Assembly: GCA_001051155.2 (NCBI GenBank)
Contig: JYIP02000008.1
Coordinates: 496,001-560,000 of the forward strand
DNA from: Chrysoporthe austroafricana
Taxonomy: Eukaryota > Ascomycota > Sordariomycetes > Diaporthales > Cryphonectriaceae
Direction: 5' to 3'
DNA length: 64,000 nt
Shown here: positions 53,803 through 64,000 of the stretch, piece after piece
How positions within the stretch are numbered: the stretch's first letter is position 1
Layout of the letters: each line of letters begins with the position of its first letter
Made by a program: the position numbers and the translations under genes
Notes under the pieces: model-generated
Told to the model about the DNA's origin: nothing
What the model saw: only the letters and a program-made list of their open reading frames with translations
Databases searched by the model: none

Positions 53803-54636
53803 AAGGATCATGAAGCCATGAGCGAAGCACCATGGGCATAATTTGGTGGACCGCATGTTTTCACTGCAAAGTACTGGACTTATGGACAGCATGGGATAAG
53901 CGTTGTGTCAATCTTTAGAGTCTGGGCCGCAATAGAGAGACGGTAATTAGAACGATCAGCGCATTCTCTCGGGCAGATCGTCACGGCTGGTATACGAGAC
54001 AGTTTTGAGGTAGCCGCTAGTGACTATGAAGCTTAGGAACGTTCTCAGAGAAGCTAGAAGGTATTCGTAGTAACTGAATTGTCTTACGCCCCAGCCAGAC
54101 CCGACCGCAGAGACTCCAGGGCCATCAGAAGTTATACGACAGACAGGAGGCCGTTATATACGGAGAACTGTCCCATGAGAGATTGTGCAACTGCTCAGGC
54201 GCTATTAAGGACGACAATATGTGTACAGTATTACCCAACCCCCCATCAATGCTGCCGAGTAGCTGTAGTGTTTCGCGATGCGCTTGGAAACCTAAATATA
54301 AGAGCCGTCTAGGAAAGCTCCTCGATGCCCAAGCGTAGTGAAAGCAAGGAGAAACGACCCGCGGAAATATGAGGCACCAACAGGACGATACTAAACAATA
54401 CTATGGTACTATAGTAGTACGTAGCAATAAGAAAGGTGGCCCAAGCTCCTTCCCCATGGCTCCATGCCCCTTGTCTCCTTCCCTTTTAGCATTTAAGACG
54501 CGCTCCGAGAACGCGACTTGCCCTGCTACTCCAATTGCCGATTGAAGGGCCGACCAAACAGCCATCTATCTACCTGCGCAGTACTCCCTCTTCCTCAGCA
54601 CAGACCGTGATCGCGGCGTCAGACCACCAGGACAAA
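53803..54636. other. Spacer between RIC8 and the chromodomain gene
   Basis: About 830 bases, AT-richer near 54380-54440, without coding signal. Presumably the RIC8 3' UTR and the chromodomain-gene promoter. Confidence 0.5.
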
Positions 54637-55729
54637 ATGCCTTTCATTGACGATCCAGAAATGTAAGACTAGTCATAGTGCAATCACCAGGGGCTGCGCG
54701 ACGCTGCGCGCCGCTGCGCGCGGGGCTACAGTTAACTAACGCAGATGCACACTGACCAGGGACAACTTCGATGACGTCCCGATCCCACACATCGGGACGG
54801 ACCTGATCGAGAGCCTAAGCGAGAACGACGAGGAGCCTCTGGATGCCGGCCCAGTCCTCCCTGAGATACTACAGGTCGAGGAGCTCGAAACCGTCGTGCG
54901 CCTGGCTGAAGACGACCCAAATAGCGGAACATCGGCGGAGGGCAACAGTGCGGGCAAGGAGCAAGAGAGCGACAGCGACGACAGGAGCGACGACGGCGGA
55001 AGCGACGGAGACGACGGAAGCGACGACGACGACATACCTGGCGCAGACATGGCGGACGAGGCACCCGCTTCCCCGGCTCCCGCCAAGAAGCGCGGTAGAA
55101 CTGCGGTCACCGCGTCGCGCTCTGCGAGTGGCACCTCTACTGCTGGTCGCAAGCGCAAGGCTGATGCCTCGGCGACCGAGCCTCCTACCAAGCGCTCTAC
55201 TCGTGGTCGCGCTACTGCCGCTGCTGCTTCTGACGCCATTAGGCTGGCTTCCGCCAAGCGACCCCGCGCTGCCCCCGGCACTGTTCAGACTGTACGTTGT
55301 CCCACTGAACCGCTTTGGATATCCTGACAAATAACGCGACCCATGCAGGGCCCCAAGGCTACTGGCGGCAAGCGAGGACGCAAACCAGGCTCTAAGGCCA
55401 AGAAGGTGGAGGAGGAGGAGGAGGCAGGCGAGGAGTACGAAGTCGAGAAGATCGTGGACCACGGAATCGACAGCAAGTCTAAGGAGCACATGTATTTGGT
55501 TAAGTGGAAGGGCTACGAGGATTCGGAGAACACCTGGGAGCCGAGGAAACACCTGGCGCACGCTGCCAACCTGCTGACGGCGTTTGAGGCTACGCACAAG
55601 GAGAAGAAGAAGCCTGGGCCGAAGAAGGGCGCGCTCAATAGGAAAGCTGCTGCTCCCAGGAAGAGCCCTAAGAAGGCAGCTGCTCCCGCCAAATCTGCTG
55701 GTCGCCCCGGCCGTCCCAAGAAGCGCTAG
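54637..55729 (+). CDS. Chromodomain protein with AT-hook-like tail
   Basis: 312 residues from exons 54637-54662, 54760-55291 and 55349-55729 (introns 97 and 57 bases). The first exon encodes only MPFIDDPE plus part of a codon; the join gives [13 protein letters not shown]. The middle is acidic then basic/disordered, with Lys/Arg blocks (AAPAKKRG-type segments; GRKRKAD). The chromodomain is about residues 215-269: [30 protein letters not shown]; the methyl-lysine cage residues Y216, W239 and Y242 are all present. After it comes a Lys/Pro-rich tail ending GRPGRPKKR, an AT-hook-like core, with [10 protein letters not shown] before the domain. No chromoshadow domain is seen, which argues against a canonical HP1. 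Likely an H3K9me or H3K27me reader; which mark is not decidable here. Confidence 0.88.
54690..54721. repeat. GCTGCGCG repeat inside an intron
   Basis: Three copies of GCTGCGCG at about 10-base spacing in intron 1 of the chromodomain gene. Confidence 0.8.
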
Positions 55730-56599
55730 TGGAAGATGATAGCTTCGTCGTGATGGAGATCCCGGGCTTCAAAGATACTGGACGAACATCTCAGGGCAGG
55801 TTATCCTAATGCTAGCCGATACACGGTCGATGAGTGGCTAACCTATGGTCGATCCTTTGCACTCGACAAACGATCTGATACTGACTGTCTTGCACGATCG
55901 CTCACCTCAAATAGTGATTTTGCCATACCCTCCGTAATCGATCGTCTCACGGTTGCTCCTCAATTGAAAACTCGAAACAACGAACAATAGGCGGTCGAAC
56001 ACTGTGCGGTAGGATATGCCGTAGGCAAGACATCGTTCATCTGCAAGAATCCCAGCCAAGTCTCAGAAGAACGATAGGCATCCTGTTCACTGAGGACTCG
56101 TAAGTGAATCCTAAAACTATGCGACGGAGTCCTTGCGCCATGTACCCACTGAAGCCACAGAGCAGGTTGTGGTTTTAGTATGGTGATACCCAGTGAACAA
56201 CCTATCATTGAGGAACTCATCATGCTGACTTTCAGGGTCCTGCATGGTCTGTGCGTCAACCCGGCCTGGAGGTTGCAGGGATCCGGGAGCTCCCTCACAA
56301 GCTGTAGCTGAGCTAACCGAAATTCTGACAGGTGTCTGGACTGTCACAAGCTTGCATTCCATCGCTCTGGGTCGCCTTCACGTCAACAACACCCAAGGAC
56401 TTCCTTCAACACCCGGGTGAAGACCTCGTGTCCATCTTTGCGGAGCTCCTCACATGTCATCAGCTGGTAGCATTCCATAGTCTCTTTATCATAGAACACA
56501 CGGGAGCGCGACTCAAGTCTTAAAAGTCACCGTGTCGCATCCACGGGCCGCATCGTCGCCTCACCGTAACCTACGAGACCTACCACGACGACTGTCAAG
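55730..56599. other. Spacer before the MPDU1-like gene
   Basis: About 870 bases. No coding signal. Holds the 3' end of the chromodomain gene and the upstream region of the next gene on the same strand. Confidence 0.5.
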
Positions 56600-57725
56600 A
56601 TGGACTCCCTCCGCACAACCTTGCAGCCCATTCTACAGCCCATAACCCATAACCTCCCCCAGCCGATCCGCGACCTCGGGGTCTCCCTCCTCGGCGACCA
56701 ATGCTACTCCTCACTCGTCCTCGACATCGACGTCGCCGACGTGGAGTGCCTTAAACTCGCCGTTTCGAAGGCGCTAGGCATCGGCATCGTGGCCGCCTCC
56801 TCCGTCGTCAAGGTCCCGCAGATCCTCAACCTCGTGCGCAGCAAGTCCGCGTCGGGCGTGTCTTTCCTCAGTTACCTCCTCGAGACGACCAGCTACCTCA
56901 TCTCGCTCGCCTACAACGTCCGCAACGGCTTCCCTTTCTCGACGTACGGAGAGACGGCGCTCATCCTGGGCCAGAATGTGGTCATCACCGTACTCGTGCT
57001 GAACTACAGCGGCAAGACGTCCCTGGCGGCGCTGTTCGTGGCGGTGCTGGCCGCGAGCGTCGCGACGCTGTTCAGCGAGGCGCTCGTGGGCATGGACGTG
57101 TTGGGATATCTGCAGGCCGGCGCGGGCACGCTGGGCGTGGCGAGCAAGGTGCCCCAGATCGTGGCGATCTATCAGGAGGGCGGGACGGGGCAGCTGAGTG
57201 CCTTCGCGGTGAGTGCAAATCTTATTCATGATCGCCCCTTACTGCGCTGCAGATGATGCAGGATCAAGGACCTTGATTCAGCTGTTCATTGCACATTCGC
57301 CATCTGCACATGTCACTTTCCCCTCCAGGTGGACAGTTCGTGACCCCCATGGTCTGCGCGGTGCCGTTCCCGAGAGATGCATGCAGCTTCCTGATCGAGC
57401 GTAAAGACGCAGCATGACTGACTACCGTATACGGCAGGTCTTCAACTATCTGCTCGGTTCAGCCGTCCGAATTTTCACAACCTTCCAGGAGGTCGACGAC
57501 AAGCTGATCCTGTATGGCTTCATTGCGGGTTTCGTGCTCAATTGCGTGCTCGCTGCACAATTGATATACTACTGGAACACGCCCTCCGCCAAGGCACTGG
57601 GAAAGCGCAAGGAAGTCATCGCCGTGCAGCCTGTGTCTGCGACTTCCTCTTCTTCGTCCGCCGCGGATGCCGGTGCGTCGAGTGCTGTGCCTAAGAAGGC
57701 TCCGACGACGCGCAGGCGGGGTTAG
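56600..57725 (+). CDS. MPDU1: MPDU1/Lec35-like PQ-loop membrane protein
   Basis: ER membrane protein related to mannose-P-dolichol utilisation defect 1, needed in animals for use of dolichol-P-mannose and -glucose in N-glycan and GPI synthesis. Exons 56600-57208 and 57438-57725 (229-base intron, phase 0, SAFA|VFNYLLG), 298 residues. PQ-loop pairs are visible: ASSVVKVPQILNLVRSKSAS near residues 67-86 and VASKVPQIVAIYQEGGTGQ near residues 181-199, each between hydrophobic helices (TSYLISLAYNVRNGF; VVITVLVLNYSG; TSLAALFVAVLAASVA). After the intron come VRIFTTFQEVDDKLILYGF and LNCVLAAQLIYYW, the last helices. The tail is Ser/Ala-rich and ends with basic residues. The 229-base intron is the longest among the short-intron genes in this part, and could hide a further small exon, but the family joins across it directly. 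Confidence 0.9.
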
Positions 57726-58496
57726 GACGGCGCCCGAGCGCTTTGTGGTCGTAGGAACTAGGGCTCGCCGAGGATTTTGTCGTAGGTGGACAGGCGGATG
57801 TGCAGATGCATGACCCCGTCTCACATTCAAGCCTGGACTGGCTGGGTCTTTCGGTAGCTAGATCTTACGGAGCGAGCAAAATGTGAGATTGTCACCTCCC
57901 ACCAGCAGACTTTCAGGTTACAGCAGTTGCAGACCACGTCACCCGAGCAGATTTCAGGCTGCCAGTATTTCACCCCTGGCGTGCTGTCCGGCTCCCAAGC
58001 AAGGTGGCGCCGGTCGAGCGCCTATCTCGCTCATACTTGCCTGGGCTGCCGCGCCATCCGGATGACTCGAGCGATGCCCCAGTCCAGCACGGACGATTTC
58101 CAGCCACGTTGCCCACTCCGCATTGATCTGTGCAGACTGTGTTCACATCAATCTGTGCATCCTCCGCAATCGAGCCAGTGGAAAAGGCTTTTCGCTTATC
58201 AGATATACCCAATGGCGTTCAGCATGTGTCGGCAGAGGAGGCCCGAGTCCGGCTGTCGGGCGGGTTACCGAGCCAGGACTTGCCCGATATAGAGGCCCAA
58301 GGTGAGGGCGTCGCGCCCAACCTGGAACCACGGGTGCTTGGCGGCACACGACCTGTGTGGAAGTTGGAGCTGTGAGGAGATTTGGAGCTGGGGAAGAGGA
58401 GCAAGCGCTCCTGACGCAGTCGGACCGAGAGCCTAGACACAGGCGTGATGAGTTGTTCGTCCCCCAGTGGTCCAAGACATGCGAGCCTGTTTCTCG

Positions 58497-58585
58497 TGGT
58501 GGTGGCGATGGTGCTGGCGATGATGCTGACGATGGTACTGGTGGTGGCGATGGTGGTGGTGCTGCTACTGTTGCTGCGGCTGCAT
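58497..58585. repeat. Imperfect GGT/GAT/GCT trinucleotide tract
   Basis: Degenerate trinucleotide repeat encoding Gly/Asp in one frame and hydrophobic residues in another; no gene is associated. Confidence 0.8.
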
Positions 58586-58975
58586 GTACCCTCTGCGAAT
58601 CTCCGGGCTTTGATCCCCGGCCGCGGAAGGGCCTTCGCGTTTCGACGTGGTGAGTGGCACAGCACACGGTTGAGAGACGACCGCGACGCCTACCTGCTTT
58701 ACCGGTCAACCCCCTTTTTTCTGCTGATGCATGGAGTGAGTGCTTATCAGATGCAGGATCATCATCAACGTAGCACAACGGTCTCGTGACTGCAGTCCGG
58801 TATGCAGAGAGGGAGGCTGAGAGGAGTGCATTCGTAAGCCCTGGGCTTTTAATTTCTGGCAAGTTTCACCAATCAATGAATCGCTCAGTCCAGGGGACGA
58901 GTGCCCGTTGACAGATCAGGGATGAAGGTTCCTGAACCCGGGTGGGTTGGGATGAGCATCAGGAAAGGGGGATCT

Positions 58976-59008
58976 GTCTGTCCGTCTGTCTGTCCATCTG
59001 TGTCTCTG
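58976..59008. repeat. (TCTG)n-type microsatellite
   Basis: Seven or eight TCTG/TCCG units with few interruptions. Confidence 0.85.
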
Positions 59009-61096
59009 TTGGTGCCCGGCCGTACAGCCAAGGCTCCGAGTGGTGCAGCCGTGTCCAAGAGGTGCGGTCAGGAGAAGCACCCTCATTTGTTCTGGCCAGT
59101 CACCTTGCAGATGGCGGCTCTTGTCACCCTGTGACATCGGTGTGAGCAGTGCTAGGTAGTCATGCAGATCTTCCCCCCCCACTCCCGCATGTAGTACCAT
59201 AGCAGAGACCATGACATTTCTTTCTCCCCCCCACTCTTCCCCGACCAGAGCGTACCAGTACCAGGATCGTCGGGTTGCCGATGGGGGGTTCCACTGCTTC
59301 CATTGCAGGAGAAGGAAGGGATGGAACAAAAGTGCGAGAAGGTCAGGACAGGGAGCGGCGGGATATGAGGGCTGACGACGCCCGCCGGACAGAGCACTGG
59401 TGCGTGGTACGTGATGCGAAGACTGTAGCACGCAGCCTGTGTGCTGTAATCCGCCAAGAAGGTTTGTCTCACACAGGCTCGACAACTCGGAGTAATATCA
59501 GAGTATCATCCACAGATACGGCTTCCGGTCGATATAAGATATACTGTCTGCAGATCGGCCGGCGTAGTCTCGCTGATCCGCCTCGCGAGTCATTGGCGTG
59601 ATAGCAGGTCACTTGAGCAGCCCGACCCAGGAGAGAGACGGCGCCGTTTTTTTTTGTTTTCTTCTTTTGTTCGATTGTCTCAGCCTGCCTGTCGGACGTG
59701 GACCCTTGGCGGCACTCACCGCCACGCTAGTACCGGGTCGAACGAAGATGAAGAGAGAGCTGCCGGGTGTGCCAGCGCCAGGCCAATGGCGACATCTCCA
59801 GCCATCCTGGCGCGAGGCCGCTGCAGGTCGAAGCAGGTGGGAGTGGGACCCGCGCCGTGCGATGGAGAAACCGTGGTCGACCAAGCCGGAACATTTGAGC
59901 CAAGACCCGCACACAGCAGGTGCATCAATCCGGGGCTGCCGGGGTCTCTGGAGAAAGAGCCCCAAGTCTGCTTCGACGTCAGTCACGCGAGTGGGTCTGG
60001 CTCGCAGCCGCTGGCGCCTGGGTCTCCTTTCCCATGTGGGCTCTAGAAGGCTCTGCTCTTTCTTCTCCTTGGCCGGTCTCTGCACTGTCCCACCGTAGTA
60101 GTAAGTATCCCGTGACGGCCCTACCGAGTGATACCTGCTGCCACGGCGCGCCGTCTGCCCTCCGTACTGTATGTGTACCCCGTGATAACTGACAGCGTCC
60201 TCCCTGCGACGGCAATCAAAGGCCCCGACCCTATCTTGACGCGTATTTTTCCCTCCTCCTCCCTCCTTGGGCCGCTGTTTCACTGCAGACTGTCCTCGTA
60301 CTGAGTAATCATACTGTGGTCGAGCATAAATAGGATCGAGTCATCCACTTACCACTGCCCCCGATTGCGCCATCGTCACCGCTCGGGAACTAACACCCAC
60401 GCGTCGGCCGATTTACCACGCTGATTGCATCCAGGACCTCGATTGCGTGCTTGCTGCTGAGGATTAGATCCGCCAGTCTCAGCTCACCTGTGTTTCTCGT
60501 TTGAGCAGGACAGGGACCGTGGATCGAACAGGCTACGGAAGAAAAGGGGAAGGGCGGATCTCTTGTTGTCGTTGCGTCTTGCGTCTTGCATCTTCGCCTT
60601 GCTGTTCCTCCCTGTCTCTGGCCTGTGCATAGTCTGTTTTTTCTGGACCGATCTGGCAGGAAGAGGGGTCCCTCAGGCACGGCGTCGACATCTGTACAGT
60701 ACTGTGCTGATCCAGCTGGCGGATACGCGGGCTCATTCCTCGTCCGCTCCCAGCCTGTGCGCATTGCCTCATCTGCACTGCATTATACTCCCAGGGGGCG
60801 AACACTTGACCTGGAGACCATTCCGTTCATATATCTGGACGGGACAGACGCCTTCATCTGAACCCCTCTGGTCTCTTCATCAAGCTACTATCCTCCGCCC
60901 TCCACCACACCATCCACGCCGCCGAGGTCTCAAGCTCAGGGCTGACGGCGACACCTCTGCCACACCACCCATCACACCGTCTTGTCCATCCTACTTGACT
61001 TTTTTTTTTTTTTTCTTCCTGCTCTGTTGTTATCTGATCGTTGGGACTGGGTCTCTTGCAACATTTTGTCTATACATACACGCAGACACAGATACA

Positions 61097-63070
61097 ATGG
61101 CACCCGACTTGAACTCTCTCCCCTCCTCACCTAACATGTCGAAGACAGACCTGCCTTCCACTGGACCTACCGCCAACGGCACCGATGGCATTGCTAATGC
61201 CCTCTACGACGGCCCGGCGCCGGGCCTCAGCTCCGGACGCAAGCAGCCCAACATCCTCTACATCATGGCCGACCAGATGTCCGCACCACAGCTCAAGATG
61301 TACAACCCGGACTCCCAGATCAAGACACCCCACCTCGACGCCCTCGCGGCGAGGTCCGTCCAGTTCGACTCGGCCTACTGCCCGTCCCCGCTCTGCGCGC
61401 CATCGCGCATGAGCATGATCTCCGGCCAGCTCCCCATGAAGATCGGCGCGTACGACAACGCTTCCCAGATCCCCAGCGACACCCTGACGTACGCGCACTA
61501 CCTGCGTCTCCAGGGCTACGTCACCGCTCTTGCTGGCAAGATGCACTTCGTGGGCGACCAGCTGCACGGCTACGAGAAGCGCCTCACCTCCGACATCTAC
61601 CCGGGCGACTTCGGCTGGTGCGTCGACTGGGACAAGCCTGACACCCGCCTCGAGTGGTACCACAACGCCAGCTCGATCCTCCAGGCTGGTGTCTGCGCCG
61701 CCAGCAACCAGATGGACTATGACGAGGATGTCATGTTCCAGTCTCAGAAGTTCCTGAGGGACCACGTCCGGAGCTCTGATAACCGCCCATTCTGCTTGAC
61801 GGTACGTGCGAAGAAGTAAATAACTCGGTGGCCAAGTAGTCTTCTGCCACTAGCCAGGTGAGAGAAGTACTTTGCACGAGCCTGTATGCTAACGGTGTTG
61901 CCCTGTAGGTCTCACTCACCCATCCTCATGACCCGTACACCATCTCTAAGAAGTACTGGGAACGCTACGAGGACGTGGATATTGCCCTGCCTAAGGTCCA
62001 GATCCCCAGGGACGAGCAGGACCCCCACAGCAAGCGCCTGCTGAAGGTGTGCGACCTCTGGGACGAGAACTTCACTCCTGAGCAGATCAAGAAGGCCAAG
62101 CGGGCCTACTACGGCTCCTGCAGCTTCGTCGATGACAACATCGGCAAGCTCCTCGAGACCCTGGAGGACCTGAACCTCTCCGAGGACACGATCATCGTGT
62201 TCAGCGGTGACCACGGCGACATGCTGGGCGAGCGTGGCCTCTGGTACGTGTCTCCGCCACCAGGCCGAACCTTGCAGTGATCCTAACGAGCTATGCAGGT
62301 ACAAGATGAGCTACTTCGAGGGCTCGGTCCGCGTGCCCATGCTCATCTCCTACCCCAAGTGGTTCACACCCCACCGGGTCACGCAGAACGTCTCCACACT
62401 GGATATCCTGCCCACTATGTGTGACCTGGTCGGCACTAAGCCAGACCCCACCTTCCCCATGGACGGCCTCTCGATGATGCCACACCTCCTCGGCCAGGGA
62501 GGCCACGATACCGTGATCGCCGAGTACACAGGCGAGGGCACGATCGCGCCGCTGATGATGATCCGCCGCGGGCCCTGGAAGTACATCACCTGCCCGACCG
62601 ACGGCAGCCAGCTGTTCAACCTCGAGAACGACCCGTACGAGCTCAATGACCTCGCCAAGGGCCTGGGCAAGAAGCGCGCGACGACCTTGTCCGCCGAGGA
62701 CCAGAAGGTCAAGGAGGTGTTCGACGCGTTCGAGGCGGAGGCCAAGGAGAGGTGGGACTTTGATGCCATCACCAAGGCGGTCCTGCTGTCCCAGAGGCAA
62801 CGCAAGCTGGTGTGGAAGGCGCTGAAGATTGGCCAGTTCACCAGCTGGGACTTCCAGCCCGAGAAGGACGGCCGCAATGAGTAAGTCTTACCAACCAGCC
62901 TTCCGCCCGGAGACCGTGGGACAACGGGCTGACTGTTTGGAACTAGGTACATCCGCTCTCACATGGAGCTCGACAACCTTGAGAGAATGGCGCGGTACCC
63001 TCCGGTTGACAAGTACGGCAACGCGACCAAGGCCGTGCTCGTGGACCAAGCAGGGTCCCACGGAGAGTGA
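61097..63070 (+). CDS. Choline sulfatase
   Basis: Hydrolyses choline-O-sulfate to choline and sulfate, letting fungi use it as sulfur/carbon source or osmoprotectant store. Exons 61097-61801, 61909-62243, 62299-62880 and 62947-63070 (introns 107, 55 and 66 bases), 581 residues, normal length. Domains: sulfatase core with NILYIMADQM near residue 52 (metal-site D59), CAPSR motif at residues 100-104 where Cys100 would become formylglycine, KMHFVGDQLHGYEKRLTSDIYPGDFGW near 147, and SGDHGDMLGERGLW at 334-347 with metal ligands D336 and H337. The C-terminal part (RRGPWKYITC, LFNLENDPYELNDLA, then ARYPPVDKYGNATKA) matches the choline-sulfatase-specific extension. No signal peptide, so cytosolic. No choline transporter neighbours it here. 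Confidence 0.95.
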
Positions 63071-64000
63071 AGCATCAGCATACTGCCTACGATTGTTTGA
63101 GAGCGTGCGGTGCTATTTCTTCTACGATGATATCCCCTGGTGCCCTGTGCGCGAATTTGGACTTTCTCTCTACGACTACATACGAATCTGACTGGTTTCA
63201 CGGTGCGCACTGGAGTTGGAGCTTTATTTTCTTCTGACGACCCGTTTCCAGCAAACGCATTGTTCCTACTTTCTTGATTGAATCTGTTCCCTATCTGAGC
63301 TGTCTGGTTGTTATCATGGGCGTCACACTGGCCGCGGCCCTCGGGGGAAAGGAAAAAAGAATCTGGTCAGCCTGGCTTGGTGGATTTCAAAAAGCAGTGC
63401 TTGCTTGGGCTTGCTCTTGGCTGAGTACATTAGATCTTAGAATGGGCATTTGTTATGCATGATGTACACTCGATCCGTGAGCTGCCGTGTTGATTTGTGA
63501 GCCTTGATTTGTAAACGTGTCTACAGAACAACCATGACCGTGTGGCGAGCCGGGAACGCCAAGCAGCGAGCGGCTCACTCGTCCGTCCACCTGTGGTCTG
63601 GATTATTCCAGAAGGCCAGCCACCCAGCCTAATTGACTTTTCGCCTGCATGCGCTCCGTCCCTCCGGGCAACGGGGTGCGGGGATCTCGTCACTTCTCCA
63701 GACTCTGACGTGCTTCGGCCCCTGCGGCTGGCTTGCGTAGGGCTGCAAGGGACCCGGGGGTCTAAGCACAGCAGCCGAGGGCGGATCCCTTCCTGTTTCG
63801 ACGCGGAGGTCGTCCGTTGTGCCGGCGCAAACGGGTGAGGATGGTGCAAGAGGAAGGCTGGATGTCGTGCTCGAAAAGGCTGACGAGGCTAAAAGGAGGT
63901 GAAGGAATCCCTGCCGGACTTACGCACTGCACAGTAGGCGGGGTTTAGAGTGCAAGGGTTAGGGTTCTTACCCGCTTGAGGCTGGCACGCCGGGTGGTCG
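63071..64000. other. 3' flank and window end
   Basis: About 930 bases after the sulfatase stop. No gene supported. AT-rich 3' UTR-like sequence to about 63500, then GC-rich. A short AGGGTTAGGGTT motif lies at 63955-63966. Confidence 0.5.

Larger units (their letters stand above)
57726..61096. other. Gene-free spacer, 3.4 kb
   Basis: No supported gene between the MPDU1-like and choline sulfatase genes. Open frames (e.g. 58143-58862 on minus, 59598-60098 on plus) have no domains. Contains GGTGGCGATGGT-type trinucleotide sequence (58497-58585), a TCTG run (58976-59008), several short poly-T runs, and a 16-T run at 61001-61016 just upstream of the sulfatase start. Confidence 0.55.

Noticed and set aside
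58143..58862. 239-codon minus-strand frame
   Set aside because: Antisense reading of a trinucleotide repeat (Pro/Ser-rich). No other evidence.
59598..60283. Overlapping frames on both strands
   Set aside because: Mutually exclusive, low-complexity translations; neither has a domain or plausible introns.
63955..63966. AGGGTTAGGGTT as an interstitial telomere repeat
   Set aside because: Only two copies; such motifs arise by chance and as telobox-like promoter elements. Not evidence of a chromosome end.
1..64000. CRISPR array, prophage or bacterial operon
   Set aside because: No regularly spaced identical repeats, no ribosome binding sites, and intron-containing genes throughout; the sequence is fungal.

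Overview
The window reads as nuclear DNA of a filamentous ascomycete (Pezizomycotina, most likely Sordariomycetes). The evidence is GC-rich coding sequence, short introns of about 50-100 bases with GTRNGT donors and YAG acceptors, a HET-domain gene, and fungal family signatures (IQGAP, MSB1/Mug8, RIC8, choline sulfatase). I see no bacterial, plasmid or viral feature, no CRISPR array, and no rRNA or tRNA gene. The lineage is inferred from gene content, not from a database search.

Layout. 1-1042: 3' part of an NCS1 purine-cytosine permease. 1873-3749 (-): IMP dehydrogenase. 5576-10605 (+): a 1656-residue IQGAP-type cytokinesis scaffold. 11988-13149 (+): a four-exon gene for a low-complexity acidic/serine protein. 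13700-14540: a decayed Tc1/mariner-like transposase. 14903-15913 (-): secreted beta-propeller protein. 18099-19133 (+): fungal DUF7730/2EXR-type protein. 20728-22212 (+): acyltransferase-3 membrane protein. 23766-24713 (+): GFA/CENP-V zinc protein, convergent with a DUF1295 reductase-like membrane protein (25004-26183, -). 28920-29941 (+): secreted Ala/Thr/Ser-rich protein.

30500-31615 (-): RNase P/MRP subunit RPP1, divergent from a small zinc-ribbon protein (32303-32711, +). 33304-35528 (-): HET-domain protein, divergent from an RMD1/DUF155 membrane protein (36180-38287, +). 39195-42698 (-): MSB1/Mug8 morphogenesis protein. 46366-48019 (-): F-box protein, divergent from an MTM1/SLC25A39 carrier (48933-50322, +). 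52143-53802 (+): RIC8. 54637-55729 (+): chromodomain protein. 56600-57725 (+): MPDU1-like PQ-loop protein. 61097-63070 (+): choline sulfatase.

Most genes are unrelated housekeeping or signalling genes, as usual for fungal chromosomes; no biosynthetic cluster or obvious multi-gene system is visible. Loose themes are polarity and cytokinesis (IQGAP, MSB1, RIC8), nucleobase and purine metabolism (permease and IMPDH side by side) and chromatin or self-recognition (chromodomain, HET). Exon joins were worked out by hand from splice motifs and reading-frame continuity. Every multi-exon model closes in frame, but none is checked against transcripts. The long gene-free stretches (about 26.2-28.9, 42.7-46.4 and 57.7-61.1 kb) hold simple repeats and pyrimidine-rich tracts but no convincing gene.
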